Source: Nocardia altamirensis NBRC 108246
GTDB lineage: Bacteria > Actinomycetota > Actinomycetes > Mycobacteriales > Mycobacteriaceae
NCBI RefSeq assembly: GCF_001612685.1
Contig: NZ_BDAY01000006.1
Coordinates: 1-46,296 of the forward strand
DNA: 46,296 bases
Direction of reading: 5' to 3'
Positions within the stretch are counted from its first letter, which is position 1. Each line of letters begins with the position of its first letter. Positions 1-7,763 of this stretch are shown piece after piece. Below the pieces are notes generated by a model, which was not told where the DNA came from, ran no database searches, and saw only the letters and a list, made by a program, of their open reading frames with translations. Position numbers and translations under genes: made by a program.

Positions 1-716
1 CCAGCCGGGTCACTTGGCTGTGGTCCGGTTCAAAGATCTTTCGAGGAAGTGATCTTGAGGGATGTTGAGCGGAGAGAAATGGTGCGTGTCGCACGGCGTG
101 TTGCAACCATAAGACTCCGCTCAACTGCGGTGAGCAACCATTTCTCTCCCATCAACCATTTGTCTCCCGTCAACTGGGCCGGGCCAAGCCATCCGGAGGC
201 AACAACGACGACTCCAACTGCGCGCACCCAGCGTCCGTCAGGTCAGCCCGACCCCACCACCACACCGTCACCAGGTTTCTGCCCGACCATCTGGCTGCGG
301 TCCGGTCCAAAGGTCTCGAAGTGTTGGCGTGAGAGAAAAGGCGCGTGTCGCAACACGTGTCGCCACCATTTCACTCACGCGATGAGGCTCTGCGGCCATT
401 CGACTACCGCCCAACGAGCTAGGTAGCCACTTCGCTCACGCCGATGAGGCTGACAGCCATTCGACTTCCGCCGATGGGGTCGGCAACCGTCCCCCGAGTC
501 ATCGGCCGGGTGTCTGGCTCGGCGACCTTCACAGCGATCTTGAAGCGTTGGCGCGAGAGAAAAGGCGGGTGTCGGAGGTGCGTGTTGCAACCATTCCTCT
601 CACGCCAATGACGGTCGGCAACCATTTCACTCACGCCGATGAGGCTGGCAACCATTTCACTCACGCCGATGAGGCTGGCAACCATTTCACTCACGCCGAT
701 GAGGGCTCGGCAACCA
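1..716. repeat. Left-end array of hairpin plus short-unit repeat cassettes
   Basis: Three related cassettes lie in a row. Each has a lead-in resembling 'ttcaaagcgatcttgaag', then a hairpin, then direct copies of a roughly 20-bp core read on this strand as GCAACCATTTCTCTCACGCC. Cassette 1 has perfect 10-bp arms GTTGAGCGGA (64-73) and TCCGCTCAAC (116-125). Cassette 2 has arms GCGTGAG (327-333) and CTCACGC (374-380), followed by decayed units to about 480. Cassette 3 begins near 541 and ends in a clean tandem run. Two unit flavours occur, with GGCGTGAG or GTTGA(G/C)(C/G)GGAG before a shared GAGAAATGGTTGC. There is no transposase or convincing gene here. The ORFs that cross it only translate the repeats. 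Confidence 0.85.
617..706. repeat. Three tandem 30-bp units
   Basis: Three consecutive units start at 617, 647 and 677, each beginning GGCAACCATTTCACTCACGC and ending CGATGAGGCT. They are identical except at the last bases of the third. The period is a multiple of three, so the minus strand reads as a repeated ten-residue peptide (GVSEMVASLI). I take this as a by-product of the period, since flanking units drift in length and frame. Confidence 0.95.
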
Positions 717-897
717 CTTCCGTCCCCGACAACCCCAACCCCTCACTACCGCCCTGCCACACGACCACGCGACAACTACTCGCCCACCCCAACAACCCGA
801 AACTCGCACTGCCCCCTACCCCTGCCACCCAACCAAGACCGACCCCATCCCACCCTCAACTACTTACCTCCGCGCCCCAACCAGCACACCCCAACTC
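717..897. other. C-rich, G-poor intergenic stretch
   Basis: About 180 bases are strongly C-rich and G-poor on the plus strand, with many CCC and CAACCC runs, between the left repeat array and the end of pspM. Base composition is unlike the coding DNA next to it. I see no ORF with a ribosome-binding site, no tRNA and no clear hairpin. A similar stretch adjoins the right-hand array, so such sequence seems to accompany the cassettes. Confidence 0.6.
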
Positions 898-1788
898 TCA
901 CTGCCCCTGCCCCGCAATCGGAACCTGCCGATCCGCAACCTCCGTCAACGCCTGTGCCCACCCGTCGAGCCGGTCGGCCGCGTGCCGAAGGTCTGCGACG
1001 ATCGCGTCGAAGTTGTGGCGGAGAACAGCACTTTCCGGCACCGCGAGGATGCGCCCCGCTGCGGCGACTACCTGTTCGTATTCAGCTACACCGGTGTCGA
1101 GGCGGTTGAGGGCGAACTGGAGGTTGTCGGTGAGGGCTGCGGCGGCGGGGGACGGGGTGCGGCCCATGGCGCCGAGTGCTTGTTCCATGGCGGTGACGTC
1201 GGCGGCGAGGGCGTGTAGGGCGGCGGAGCCGGAGCCTGCGGTCTCGAGCATGTCGACGAGTTCGTCGTCGGGCAGGCGGTTGCCCTTGGCGATTTGGGCG
1301 CCGAGGCCGTGCAGGGCGCGTTCGGCGCGAACCAGGTTGGCGATCGGGCCGCGAGCGCGTGACCAGATGGGTGGTTGTTTGCGGGGTACGAAGGCGCCTT
1401 GCGGCAGCGGGGTGTTGCGCAGGCGCAGGTAGCGGCGGGCGCTGAGGGCGGTGCCGGTGACCAGGGCGACCGCGCCGCCGCCGATGACGACGACGATCCA
1501 GGCCGGTGCCGAAATGACCGCGAGCCCAACGGCTCCTGCGGTGGTGAGGCCGGTGGCGGTGCCGAGCTGGAAGCTGCGGCGGCGGGCTCGGCGGCGGCGG
1601 CGCAGTTCCCGTTCGCGCGGATCGGCCCAGCGGCGCACCGCGAACAGTGCGTGTTCGCCGACCTCACGCAGACTGTCGGGCAGGCTGCCGGGCTGTGGAG
1701 CGAGCGCGGCCTGTGCCCGGATGATCGCCGCTTCTCGCTTGCGGACGGGCCGCGCCTTACCGGACTGACCGCCGGTTCGCTCAGTCAT
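898..1788 (-). CDS. pspM: PspM-like membrane partner of PspA
   Basis: This 296-residue protein resembles mycobacterial Rv2743c (PspM), which lies directly downstream of pspA in the clgR-pspA-pspM operon and helps hold PspA at the membrane. The N-terminus is basic, with an Arg-rich block at about 60-71 that should face the cytoplasm. Two adjacent hydrophobic segments follow (about 78-95 and 96-115). The remaining 180 residues are helical and Ala/Leu-rich. The start ATG is preceded by GGGAG about ten bases upstream. Here it is again the next minus-strand gene after pspA, 146 bp away. The fourth mycobacterial gene, pspN (Rv2742c), is not seen; repeats follow instead. Assignment rests on position plus topology, so it is firm for the locus and moderate for function. 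Confidence 0.8.
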   Translation of the reverse strand: MTERTGGQSGKARPVRKREAAIIRAQAALAPQPGSLPDSLREVGEHALFAVRRWADPRERELRRRRRARRRSFQLGTATGLTTAGAVGLAVISAPAWIVVVIGGGAVALVTGTALSARRYLRLRNTPLPQGAFVPRKQPPIWSRARGPIANLVRAERALHGLGAQIAKGNRLPDDELVDMLETAGSGSAALHALAADVTAMEQALGAMGRTPSPAAAALTDNLQFALNRLDTGVAEYEQVVAAAGRILAVPESAVLRHNFDAIVADLRHAADRLDGWAQALTEVADRQVPIAGQGQ

Positions 1789-1934
1789 GCCTTTTCTCCC
1801 ACTGATTGCGCGGATCGGACCTGCACGGTCCCGGCGGGCCGACGGCCGGCCCGCCGGGTGCCGTGATGTCGTCCAGTGAACCAGTCACCACCGACAAAGT
1901 CTTCCCCGCGCGACTAACTGCTACCGCAGTGCGG

Positions 1935-2750
1935 CTAGTTCTTGTCCATCTGCGGCTGCGCCGGATTGGCCTGCGCCGGTGCGGGATTGACGGCAGGCTG
2001 GGCCGCACCACCCGCGGGCAGCTGCTCGCCGCGCATGGACGCACGAATCTGTTCCAGCTTGCTGTGCCCCGCCATCTGAATGCTGGCCTGCTGCACTTCC
2101 AGCATCCGCCCCTGCACCGTGTTCTGCGCGAGCTCGGCCGAACCGAGTGCGTTCGCGTAGCGGCGCTCGATCTTCTCGCGCACCGCGTCCAGGCTCGGCG
2201 TGGTGCCCGGCGCCGACAGCGTCGAGTCCATCTGCTGCAGCGATGCGGAGACCTGCTCCTGCATCTTCGCCTGCTCCAGCTGGCTGAGCAGCTTGGTGCG
2301 CTCGGCGACCTTCTGCTGCAACAGCATCGCGTTCTGCTCGACCGCCTTCTTGGCCTGGGTTGCGGCCTGCAGCGACTGATCGTGCAGCACCTTCAGGTCC
2401 TCGACGGACTGCTCGGCGGTAACCAGCTGCGCCGCGAAAGCCTCGGCAGCATTGGTGTACTGGATCGCCTTCTCGGTGTCGCCCGCGGCACTGGCCTGGT
2501 CGGCGAGCATGACCGCTTGGCGCGCGTTGGCATTGAGCTTCTCGACCTCGTCGAGCTGCCTGTTCAACTTCATTTCCAGCTGACGCTGATTGCCGATGAC
2601 CGACGCGGCTTGCTGTGAGAGGGCCTGGTGCTGACGCTGGGCTTCCTCGATAGCCTGCTGAATCTGGACCTTCGGATCCGCATGCTCTTCGATCTTCGAA
2701 TCGAACAGGGCCATCAGGTATTTCCAGGCCTTGACGAACGGATTAGCCAT
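1935..2750 (-). CDS. pspA: Phage shock protein A (PspA/IM30 family)
   Basis: The 271-residue protein starts [20 protein letters not shown], the amphipathic N-terminal helix typical of PspA/Vipp1 (M. tuberculosis 35-kDa antigen, Rv2744c). Residues of about 25-220 form a long, charged, Gln/Ala-rich coiled coil without cysteine, as expected for the ESCRT-III-like scaffold that assembles on stressed inner membrane. The last 35 residues are a Pro/Ala/Gln-rich tail, seen in actinobacterial forms and absent from the E. coli protein. It lies between clgR upstream and pspM downstream, all on the minus strand, which in mycobacteria is a stress-induced operon responding to envelope damage. Confidence 0.95.
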   Translation of the reverse strand: MANPFVKAWKYLMALFDSKIEEHADPKVQIQQAIEEAQRQHQALSQQAASVIGNQRQLEMKLNRQLDEVEKLNANARQAVMLADQASAAGDTEKAIQYTNAAEAFAAQLVTAEQSVEDLKVLHDQSLQAATQAKKAVEQNAMLLQQKVAERTKLLSQLEQAKMQEQVSASLQQMDSTLSAPGTTPSLDAVREKIERRYANALGSAELAQNTVQGRMLEVQQASIQMAGHSKLEQIRASMRGEQLPAGGAAQPAVNPAPAQANPAQPQMDKN

Positions 2751-2951
2751 CGATTGATCCCGCCTCCATCTGACGTGCCGCGCGTTCGACGCGACTCCAG
2801 TGCGCGACCGTCACGCACCCGATATGGTCCTATCCTCCACCATGCGGCAGGTGAGCCGGGCAAACCCGGCCCAACCGACGCCTAGTAGAGAATCTATCCG
2901 GTTTCGGCACCGGACCGCAGCCTTGCCGCGGCCGTCACCTCTCGTTGTGTG

Positions 2952-3434
2952 TCACACGCCCTTCACCAGGACCAACATGTCGGCCTTCGGTGCGGGAATG
3001 ACAATCCGGGTGTCCATAGCCAGCGGCAGCGGGCGGGTACCTGCTGCGGCCACGGACATGGTCGCGCTCGCCGGGGTGAGCACGGGTTCGGCAACGGGTG
3101 CCGCCTCGGCCGGCGCGGCGGGCGCGGCCTCGGCAGCCTGCTCCGCTTCGGTGGGTACCGGAGCGGCGGCGGTGTCGGCCGGTGTGCGGGTCGGCAGGCC
3201 GTCGGCACCTGCCATGATCGTGCTCACGTCCCACAACACCCGCGACAATGGGACATCGAGTGCCGCGCAAATGGCGGCGAGCAATTCACTGGAAGCTTCT
3301 TTACGGCCTCGTTCGACCTCGGACAGGTATCCCAGGCTCACGCGCGCCGAGGTGGACACCTCGCGCAGGGTTCGGTTCTGGGCGAGACGAGCACGCCGCA
3401 GACTGTCCCCGATGGCCTCTCGCAGCAGCGTCAT
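2952..3434 (-). CDS. clgR: ClgR-type XRE transcriptional activator
   Basis: The 160-residue protein has a Cro/CI helix-turn-helix at residues 7-60 ([16 protein letters not shown], then [16 protein letters not shown]), the signature of ClgR. ClgR activates clp protease genes and, in mycobacteria, the psp operon in which it sits. A Pro/Ala/Glu-rich linker of about 60 residues follows, then a conserved-looking hydrophobic tail ending MLVLVKGV. ClgR is itself a Clp substrate in other actinobacteria, so the tail may be a degron (inference). The start has a good AAGGAG about seven bases upstream. The 123-bp gap back to the CinA gene should carry the operon promoter. GGTTCCCGCCCGGCGCAAAT at 3531-3550 is a weak candidate ClgR site. 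Confidence 0.93.
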   Translation of the reverse strand: MTLLREAIGDSLRRARLAQNRTLREVSTSARVSLGYLSEVERGRKEASSELLAAICAALDVPLSRVLWDVSTIMAGADGLPTRTPADTAAAPVPTEAEQAAEAAPAAPAEAAPVAEPVLTPASATMSVAAAGTRPLPLAMDTRIVIPAPKADMLVLVKGV

Positions 3435-3557
3435 CTCGTTCTCCTTCGCTCCCTGTCAGGGGACCCGCATGACACTCACGAGTGCCACGCACGCCGTTCT
3501 TTCTGGCACAACGTCGGACGAGGCCCGGTTGGTTCCCGCCCGGCGCAAATCACTTCC

Positions 3558-4100
3558 TTACCCGCCCGCTTCGGCCGGACCTTGCACACATCGCAGCAGT
3601 TCCTGCACCGCAATGTGGGTCGCACTGATTCTGATAGTCCACCGGTCACCGAGGAGTTTCAACCGCATCACCTCGGTGTGCCCCGGCCCGGCCAGGCCGA
3701 GGAAGACCGTGCCGACCGGGTGTCCGTCCTGCGTATCCGGCCCGGCGACACCGGTCAGCGCGACGCCCCAGTCCGCGCCGCAGCGGGTGCGCGCACCGAC
3801 CGCAAGCTGTTCGGCGGTGCTCGCCGCGACGGGACCTTCCGTCTGAAGTACTTCGGCGCTGACGCCGCCGAGGCTGTGTTTGAGCTCTGTGGCGTACACC
3901 ACGACGCCGCCGCGCAGGACCGCGCTGGCACCGGGCACGCCTGCGATCGTCGCACTCAACAGTCCTGCGGTGAGTGATTCGGCGGTCGCGACGGTCTGCC
4001 CGGCCAGGCCGAGTGCCTGAACCAGCTCAGCGACGGGCGCATCGACGACCAACGGATCGGTGCGCACGGATGCGGGACCGTCGTAGGCCGCGGTGGTCAT
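3558..4100 (-). CDS. CinA C-terminal domain nicotinamide-nucleotide amidase
   Basis: This 180-residue protein is a stand-alone CinA C-terminal (PncC-type) domain. It carries the diagnostic TVATAESLTAGLLSATIAGV block at about residues 36-55, then GGVVVYA and LTGVAGP. The family deamidates nicotinamide mononucleotide to nicotinate mononucleotide in pyridine-nucleotide salvage. The N-terminal MoCF/COG1058 domain of long CinA is absent, as in many bacteria. The ATG start overlaps the stop of a seven-codon minicistron (4097-4120), which overlaps the pgsA stop, so translation is probably coupled to pgsA. Gene name is left blank because actinobacterial copies are variously called cinA or pncC. Confidence 0.88.
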   Translation of the reverse strand: MTTAAYDGPASVRTDPLVVDAPVAELVQALGLAGQTVATAESLTAGLLSATIAGVPGASAVLRGGVVVYATELKHSLGGVSAEVLQTEGPVAASTAEQLAVGARTRCGADWGVALTGVAGPDTQDGHPVGTVFLGLAGPGHTEVMRLKLLGDRWTIRISATHIAVQELLRCVQGPAEAGG

Positions 4101-4120
4101 CGCAGGCTCGCCGCGTTCAT
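4097..4120 (-). CDS. Seven-residue minicistron between pgsA and cinA
   Basis: The ORF reads MNAASLR followed by TGA. Its ATG overlaps the pgsA stop as ATGA (4117-4120), and its TGA overlaps the cinA-type start as ATGA (4097-4100). A terminating ribosome could therefore re-initiate twice to pass from pgsA to the next gene. No function is known for such a peptide. It may only be a translational bridge, or a chance gap-filler. It belongs to a set with the ORFs at 29883, 35140 and 37714. Confidence 0.45.
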   Translation of the reverse strand: MNAASLR

Positions 4121-4779
4121 GCGCCGCGCGCCCGGCTCGGTCCGCCCGCGAACCACACCCGCGCCGCCTGGCCGACGTAATCGAGCCCGGTGATCACGGT
4201 CAATGCGACAGCCACATACATCAGCACCATGCCCGCGCCTGCCAACCAGCCCGACAGCGGCAGCAGCAGCACCGCGATCGCGATCGACTGCATGAGGGTC
4301 TTCAACTTCCCGCCGCGTCCGGCCGGGATCACGCCGCGGCGCACCACGGCCAAGCGCAGCAGAGTGACGCCGATCTCGCGGCCGCAGATGACCAGGGTGA
4401 TCCACCACGCGAGGTCGCCGAGCACGGACAACCCGATCACGGCGGAACCGATCAGCGCCTTGTCCGCAATCGGGTCGGCGAGCTTGCCGAAGTCGGTGAC
4501 CAAACCGTATTTGCGCGCCAGTTGCCCGTCGAAGCGGTCGGTGATCGCGGCGAGGCCGAACAGTGCGGCCGCGACCATCCGCCAGCCGGTCTCGTGCCCG
4601 CCGTCGACGAACAGCGCGACCACGAACAACGGCACCAGCGCGATCCGCAGCATGGTGAGGATGTTCGCGATGTTCATCAACGGCACGGCAGCTGGTTCGG
4701 ACGCCGCGGGAACGAATCCGGAGCGGATCGGGCTGGCGGCCGCCCAACGCCGTTCGATCTCCTCCGGCTGAGCACTCAT
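4117..4779 (-). CDS. pgsA: CDP-alcohol phosphatidyltransferase, PgsA type
   Basis: The protein is 220 residues with four to five hydrophobic segments. It contains the full CDP-alcohol phosphatidyltransferase motif DG-x2-AR-x8-G-x3-D-x3-D (DGQLARKYGLVTDFGKLADP, then IAD), whose aspartates bind metal and CDP-diacylglycerol. The likely reaction is phosphatidylglycerophosphate synthesis from CDP-diacylglycerol and glycerol-3-phosphate. Gene order matches M. tuberculosis pgsA3 (Rv2746c), next to clgR. The first 34 residues are polar, a little longer than usual, but the chosen ATG is supported by GAGGTG nine bases upstream and by a conserved leader ORF ending at it. Substrate specificity beyond the family is not provable from sequence. 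Confidence 0.9.
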   Translation of the reverse strand: MSAQPEEIERRWAAASPIRSGFVPAASEPAAVPLMNIANILTMLRIALVPLFVVALFVDGGHETGWRMVAAALFGLAAITDRFDGQLARKYGLVTDFGKLADPIADKALIGSAVIGLSVLGDLAWWITLVICGREIGVTLLRLAVVRRGVIPAGRGGKLKTLMQSIAIAVLLLPLSGWLAGAGMVLMYVAVALTVITGLDYVGQAARVWFAGGPSRARGA

Positions 4780-4813
4780 GCCTGCACCTCGCTAGCGCTC
4801 GGTTCCGGCATGA
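4776..4813 (-). promoter_or_regulatory. Stem-loop enclosing the pgsA start codon
   Basis: TCATGCC (4776-4782) and GGCATGA (4807-4813) are perfect seven-base arms with a 24-base loop. On the RNA, the 3' arm contains the pgsA ATG and the 5' arm contains the internal ATG of the leader ORF. The same structure before rnj has CATGAC/GTCATG arms, a two-position compensatory change with the same loop length. This suggests control of initiation; no folding was computed. Confidence 0.5.
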
Positions 4814-4859
4814 GCGCTCGGGCAGTTGTGTCGATTGCTCGCTCGCTACGCTCCCTCAT
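4776..4859 (-). CDS. Leader minicistron overlapping the pgsA start
   Basis: A 27-residue ORF begins MRERSERA and ends MPEPSASEVQA. Its TGA overlaps the pgsA ATG as ATGA. The last 11 codons match the end of the ORF before RNase J (MTELSVSEVQS) in residue pattern and length, with several codon changes. No gene lies immediately upstream on this strand, so it would act as a leader rather than a bridge. The arginine/serine-rich first half (GAGCGTAGCGAGCGA) looks like dispersed repeat DNA. Confidence 0.5.
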   Translation of the reverse strand: MRERSERAIDTTARALMPEPSASEVQA

Positions 4860-5014
4860 GCCAGCACCGCATTCACACCGGCACGACGACATCGGCCATC
4901 GACACGGCGCATGTCTTGCCGGACCCGCTGCTCGACGCGATGCGGCGAGCGGGGCGACTGGATGTGTGGCACACGTTCAGCCTATCGGTAACCCACCCGA
5001 CTACTGTGCACCCC

Positions 5015-5581
5015 ATGAACTCTCGGGGACCACTAGGTGGTTCGACCAGCGACGCACATCCGGGCGTGCCTCTAGGCGCGCAGAGCTCCACACCGGTAGT
5101 GCGACGCGCTCGAACCTCCGATGTGCCCGAGATCAAACGCCTCGTCGATGTCTACGCCGGTCGGATACTGCTGGAAAAGAACCTGGTCACGCTGTACGAA
5201 GCGGTGCAGGAGTTCTGGGTCGCCGAGCTCGACGGCCGCATCGTCGGCTGTGGCGCGCTGCATGTGCTGTGGGCCGACCTCGGTGAGGTGCGCACGGTCG
5301 CGGTGCATCCGGATGTCAAGGGCGGCGGGGTCGGCAGGGTGATGGTGGAGCACCTGATCGCGGTGGCCAGGGAGCTGGAGTTGCGGCGGGTCTTCGTGCT
5401 CACGTTCGAGGTGGATTTCTTCGCGAGGCACGGGTTCGTCGAGATAGAGGGCACCCCGGTCACGGCCGAGGTCTACGCGGAGATGTGCCGGTCTTACGAC
5501 ACCGGTGTCGCCGAATTCCTCGATCTGAGCTACGTGAAGCCGAATACGCTCGGCAATACGCGAATGCTGCTCACTCTGTGA
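5015..5581 (+). CDS. argA: GNAT amino-acid N-acetyltransferase, ArgA type
   Basis: The protein is 188 residues from the ATG at 5015. A polar 29-residue N-terminus precedes the GNAT fold (VVRRARTSDVPEIKRLVDVY). Acetyl-CoA binding residues are VHPDVKGGGVGRVMVEHL at about 107-124. It matches M. tuberculosis Rv2747, an N-acetylglutamate synthase for the first step of arginine synthesis, which also sits next to pgsA3 and opposite to it. The longer upstream reading frame lacks a better start and would run into the pgsA leader. Confidence is high for GNAT and moderate for glutamate as substrate. Confidence 0.82.
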   Translation: MNSRGPLGGSTSDAHPGVPLGAQSSTPVVRRARTSDVPEIKRLVDVYAGRILLEKNLVTLYEAVQEFWVAELDGRIVGCGALHVLWADLGEVRTVAVHPDVKGGGVGRVMVEHLIAVARELELRRVFVLTFEVDFFARHGFVEIEGTPVTAEVYAEMCRSYDTGVAEFLDLSYVKPNTLGNTRMLLTL

Positions 5582-5638
5582 GTCGCCCCCACAGGCTGCC
5601 GTCCCTCTGATGAATCTCGACTGTAAGGAATCGATCAC

Positions 5639-5923
5639 GTGCCGATCTTCGCCGTTCACTACTCGTACTCCGAGGCCACTGTCCCTGGCCGCGACACCTA
5701 TCGGCCCGAGCATCGCGCCTGGCTCGGCGACCATCTCGCGGCGGGCACGCTGCTGAGCAGCGGGCCGTTCGCGGACGGGTCCGGTGCGCTGCTCGTCTTC
5801 CAGACCGAGGATGCCGACGCACTGAGCGCGTTGCTCGCCGACGACCCGTTCGCGCGGGAGAAGTTGATCGATCACGTGGCCGTCCTCGAATGGGTCCCGG
5901 TGCTCGGCGCTTTCGCGTCCTGA
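5639..5923 (+). CDS. YciI-like small protein
   Basis: A 94-residue protein with a GTG start read as MPIFAVHYSY, 57 bp after the acetyltransferase and co-directional. The RPEHRAWL and DHLAAGTLLSSGPFAD blocks are typical of the YciI/dimeric alpha-beta barrel family, whose conserved His and Asp line a putative active site. Family members range from unknown function to dehydrochlorinase-like enzymes, so no substrate is proposed. A strong hairpin follows the stop. Confidence 0.85.
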   Translation: MPIFAVHYSYSEATVPGRDTYRPEHRAWLGDHLAAGTLLSSGPFADGSGALLVFQTEDADALSALLADDPFAREKLIDHVAVLEWVPVLGAFAS

Positions 5924-5944
5924 CCGGCGCCACGCGCGATTGTC

Positions 5945-6002
5945 GTTGATCCCCGCGCGTTGTATCGACGCGCGGGGATCAACGCAGGTCCCACTATTTT
6001 TT
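5945..6002 (+). terminator. Terminator hairpin after the YciI gene
   Basis: Perfect 15-bp arms GTTGATCCCCGCGCG (5945-5959) and CGCGCGGGGATCAAC (5969-5983) enclose a nine-base loop. A run of six T occurs 13 bases later (5997-6002) rather than directly after the stem. The stem probably ends the acetyltransferase-YciI transcript. Confidence 0.7.
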
Positions 6003-6080
6003 GGCGAAGCAGCTAACTTCCGGCGACACACCGGGCTCGATGCGGACGTACCACGCATCTCACACGGCAGACTCGCGGCC

Positions 6081-6635
6081 ATGCGCACTTACGTAGCGGT
6101 TTTCGCGTCGACGGCTGCCACGGCGGGGCTGTTGTACGTGTACCTGGGCACTCCGGACAAATCGGACCCAGCAACTTCTTCCTCGGCCCATCCGCTGATC
6201 CGACCCGGTGTCGTCGACCCGGTGCAGTACCGATCCGCCGACGGGTACTACTTCCAGACCCCGGATCGCCACATCACCTGCGGCATCCTCGATGAGCCCG
6301 TCGGCAGGCCACGCCGCATCGCGGGATGCCAGGGCGCGACCGGGCCCGCGCCGCCGCACATGGAGAAGTGCTGGAGCACCGACCCGGCCGCCGCGGCGCT
6401 CGCCGTCGGCGAGGACGCCGGCTACCTGTGCGTGAACCAGGGCTTCTACACCGCGCGGCAAACCACACCGGGTAGCGGCGACACGGTCGTCGGACCAGGG
6501 CCGGTGCTGCCCGCCGGATCTACCCTGCACGCACACGGAATCACCTGCCAGGCCGACACTTTCAGCGTCGTCTGTCGCAACGATGACGACGGGCACGGGT
6601 TCGAGATCACGCCGGACAGCAACCGGGTGTTCTGA
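6081..6635 (+). CDS. Exported six-cysteine protein, paralog of the lipoprotein at 8636
   Basis: The 184-residue protein starts MRTYVAVFAS at the first ATG that gives a signal-anchor-like hydrophobic N-terminus (residues 5-25). No lipobox cysteine is present. The mature part shares an ordered set of motifs with the gene at 8636-9250: VDP-QYR, GYYFQ-P, GCQG-T, CW, LAVG, LC-NQG, VLP-G, TC, ND--G-GF-I and a C-terminal NR-F. All six cysteines are at matching places, suggesting three disulfides outside the membrane. I do not recognise a named family; such proteins are common in nocardiae. It converges on terC with only 11 bp between stops. Confidence 0.75.
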   Translation: MRTYVAVFASTAATAGLLYVYLGTPDKSDPATSSSAHPLIRPGVVDPVQYRSADGYYFQTPDRHITCGILDEPVGRPRRIAGCQGATGPAPPHMEKCWSTDPAAAALAVGEDAGYLCVNQGFYTARQTTPGSGDTVVGPGPVLPAGSTLHAHGITCQADTFSVVCRNDDDGHGFEITPDSNRVF

Positions 6636-6646
6636 CCGCTCCCCGC

Positions 6647-7630
6647 TCAGACCCGACTCGTGCGGGCGCGGGTGCGCAGCAGACTGGCGACCGTCGCAAT
6701 GACCAGGATGCCGAGGATCACGCCCAGTGAGACCGGGGTGGAGATTTCCGGCACGCTGACGGGCTCGCCGCCATTGATGAACGGCAGCGTGTTCTCGTGC
6801 AGCGCGTGCAGCACCAGCTTGACGCCGATGAACGCGAGGATCGCCGACAGACCGTAGGACAGATAGACCAGACGATCGAGGAGTCCACCGATCAGGAAGT
6901 ACAACTGCCGCAAACCCATGAGCGCGAACGCGTTTGCGGTGAATACCAGGTACGGCTCGCTCGTCAGACCGTAGATCGCCGGGATCGAGTCCAGGGCGAA
7001 CAACAGGTCGGCGAAGCCGATCGCCAGCAGCGCCAGCAGCAGCGGGGTCACCGCGCGACGTCCGTCGACGCGCGTGATCAGCTTGTCGCCGTCGTAGCTG
7101 TCCGTGGTCGGCAGCAGTCGCTTGGTCAGCGCGACGATCTTGCTGTCGCGCTGCTCTTCGTGCTCGACTTCGTGACCGCTCTCCTTGATCAGCTTGATGG
7201 CCGTGTAGACGAGGAAGAACCCGAACAGGTAGAACACCCAGCTGAACGCGCTGATCGCGGCCGCGCCGACGGCGATGAACGCGCCGCGCATCACCAGCGC
7301 GATGACGATGCCGATCAGCAGCGCCTTCTGCTGGTACATCCGCGGCACCGCGAAGCTGGACATGATGATCAGGAAGACGAACAGGTTGTCCACCGAGAGT
7401 GCCTTCTCGGTGACGAAGCCCGCGTAGTACTCCCCCGCGAACGTCGAACCCCATTGCCAGGCGACGATGCCGCCGAAAACGAGGGCGAGTCCGATGTACA
7501 CCGCGGACCAGAACGCAGATTCCCGGAAGGTCGGCTCGTGCGGCGTGCGCACGTGGGCGAAGAAGTCGAAGACGAACAGTCCGAGGATCACCACGATGGT
7601 GATCACCCACTCGAGTGCGGTTACCTGCAT
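6647..7630 (-). CDS. TerC/Alx-family integral membrane protein
   Basis: This is a 327-residue polytopic protein with about nine hydrophobic segments. The two TerC hallmarks are present, EKALSVDNLFVF at about residues 75-86 and FALDSIPAIYG at about 210-220, each with a buried acidic residue typical of metal-ion transporters. The family includes TerC of tellurite resistance and Alx/MeeF proteins that export manganese and help metallate exported proteins. A cytoplasmic loop at about 148-180 is highly charged. I see no tellurite-resistance partner genes nearby, so a manganese role is at least as likely. Confidence 0.92.
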   Translation of the reverse strand: MQVTALEWVITIVVILGLFVFDFFAHVRTPHEPTFRESAFWSAVYIGLALVFGGIVAWQWGSTFAGEYYAGFVTEKALSVDNLFVFLIIMSSFAVPRMYQQKALLIGIVIALVMRGAFIAVGAAAISAFSWVFYLFGFFLVYTAIKLIKESGHEVEHEEQRDSKIVALTKRLLPTTDSYDGDKLITRVDGRRAVTPLLLALLAIGFADLLFALDSIPAIYGLTSEPYLVFTANAFALMGLRQLYFLIGGLLDRLVYLSYGLSAILAFIGVKLVLHALHENTLPFINGGEPVSVPEISTPVSLGVILGILVIATVASLLRTRARTSRV

Positions 7631-7763
7631 GCGGTGTGTCTATCGATAGCGAAGGTCATGGCGTCCATAATGCCCGATTTGTCCGTTCCGGTCGGCTAGC
7701 GGGGTGATTGCTGACCATAATTTCACATGCGTTCACCTGGCCGCGCATGCCAGAGTGGCCGCT

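Noticed and set aside
419..694. 91-residue ORF with a repeated GVSEMVASLI peptide
   Set aside because: The peptide repeat follows from a 30-bp DNA period; no ribosome-binding site, and neighbouring units break the frame.
4826..5014. Longer N-terminus for the ArgA-type acetyltransferase
   Set aside because: The extension overlaps the pgsA leader on the opposite strand, has no ribosome-binding site and does not resemble the GNAT family; the ATG at 5015 fits better.
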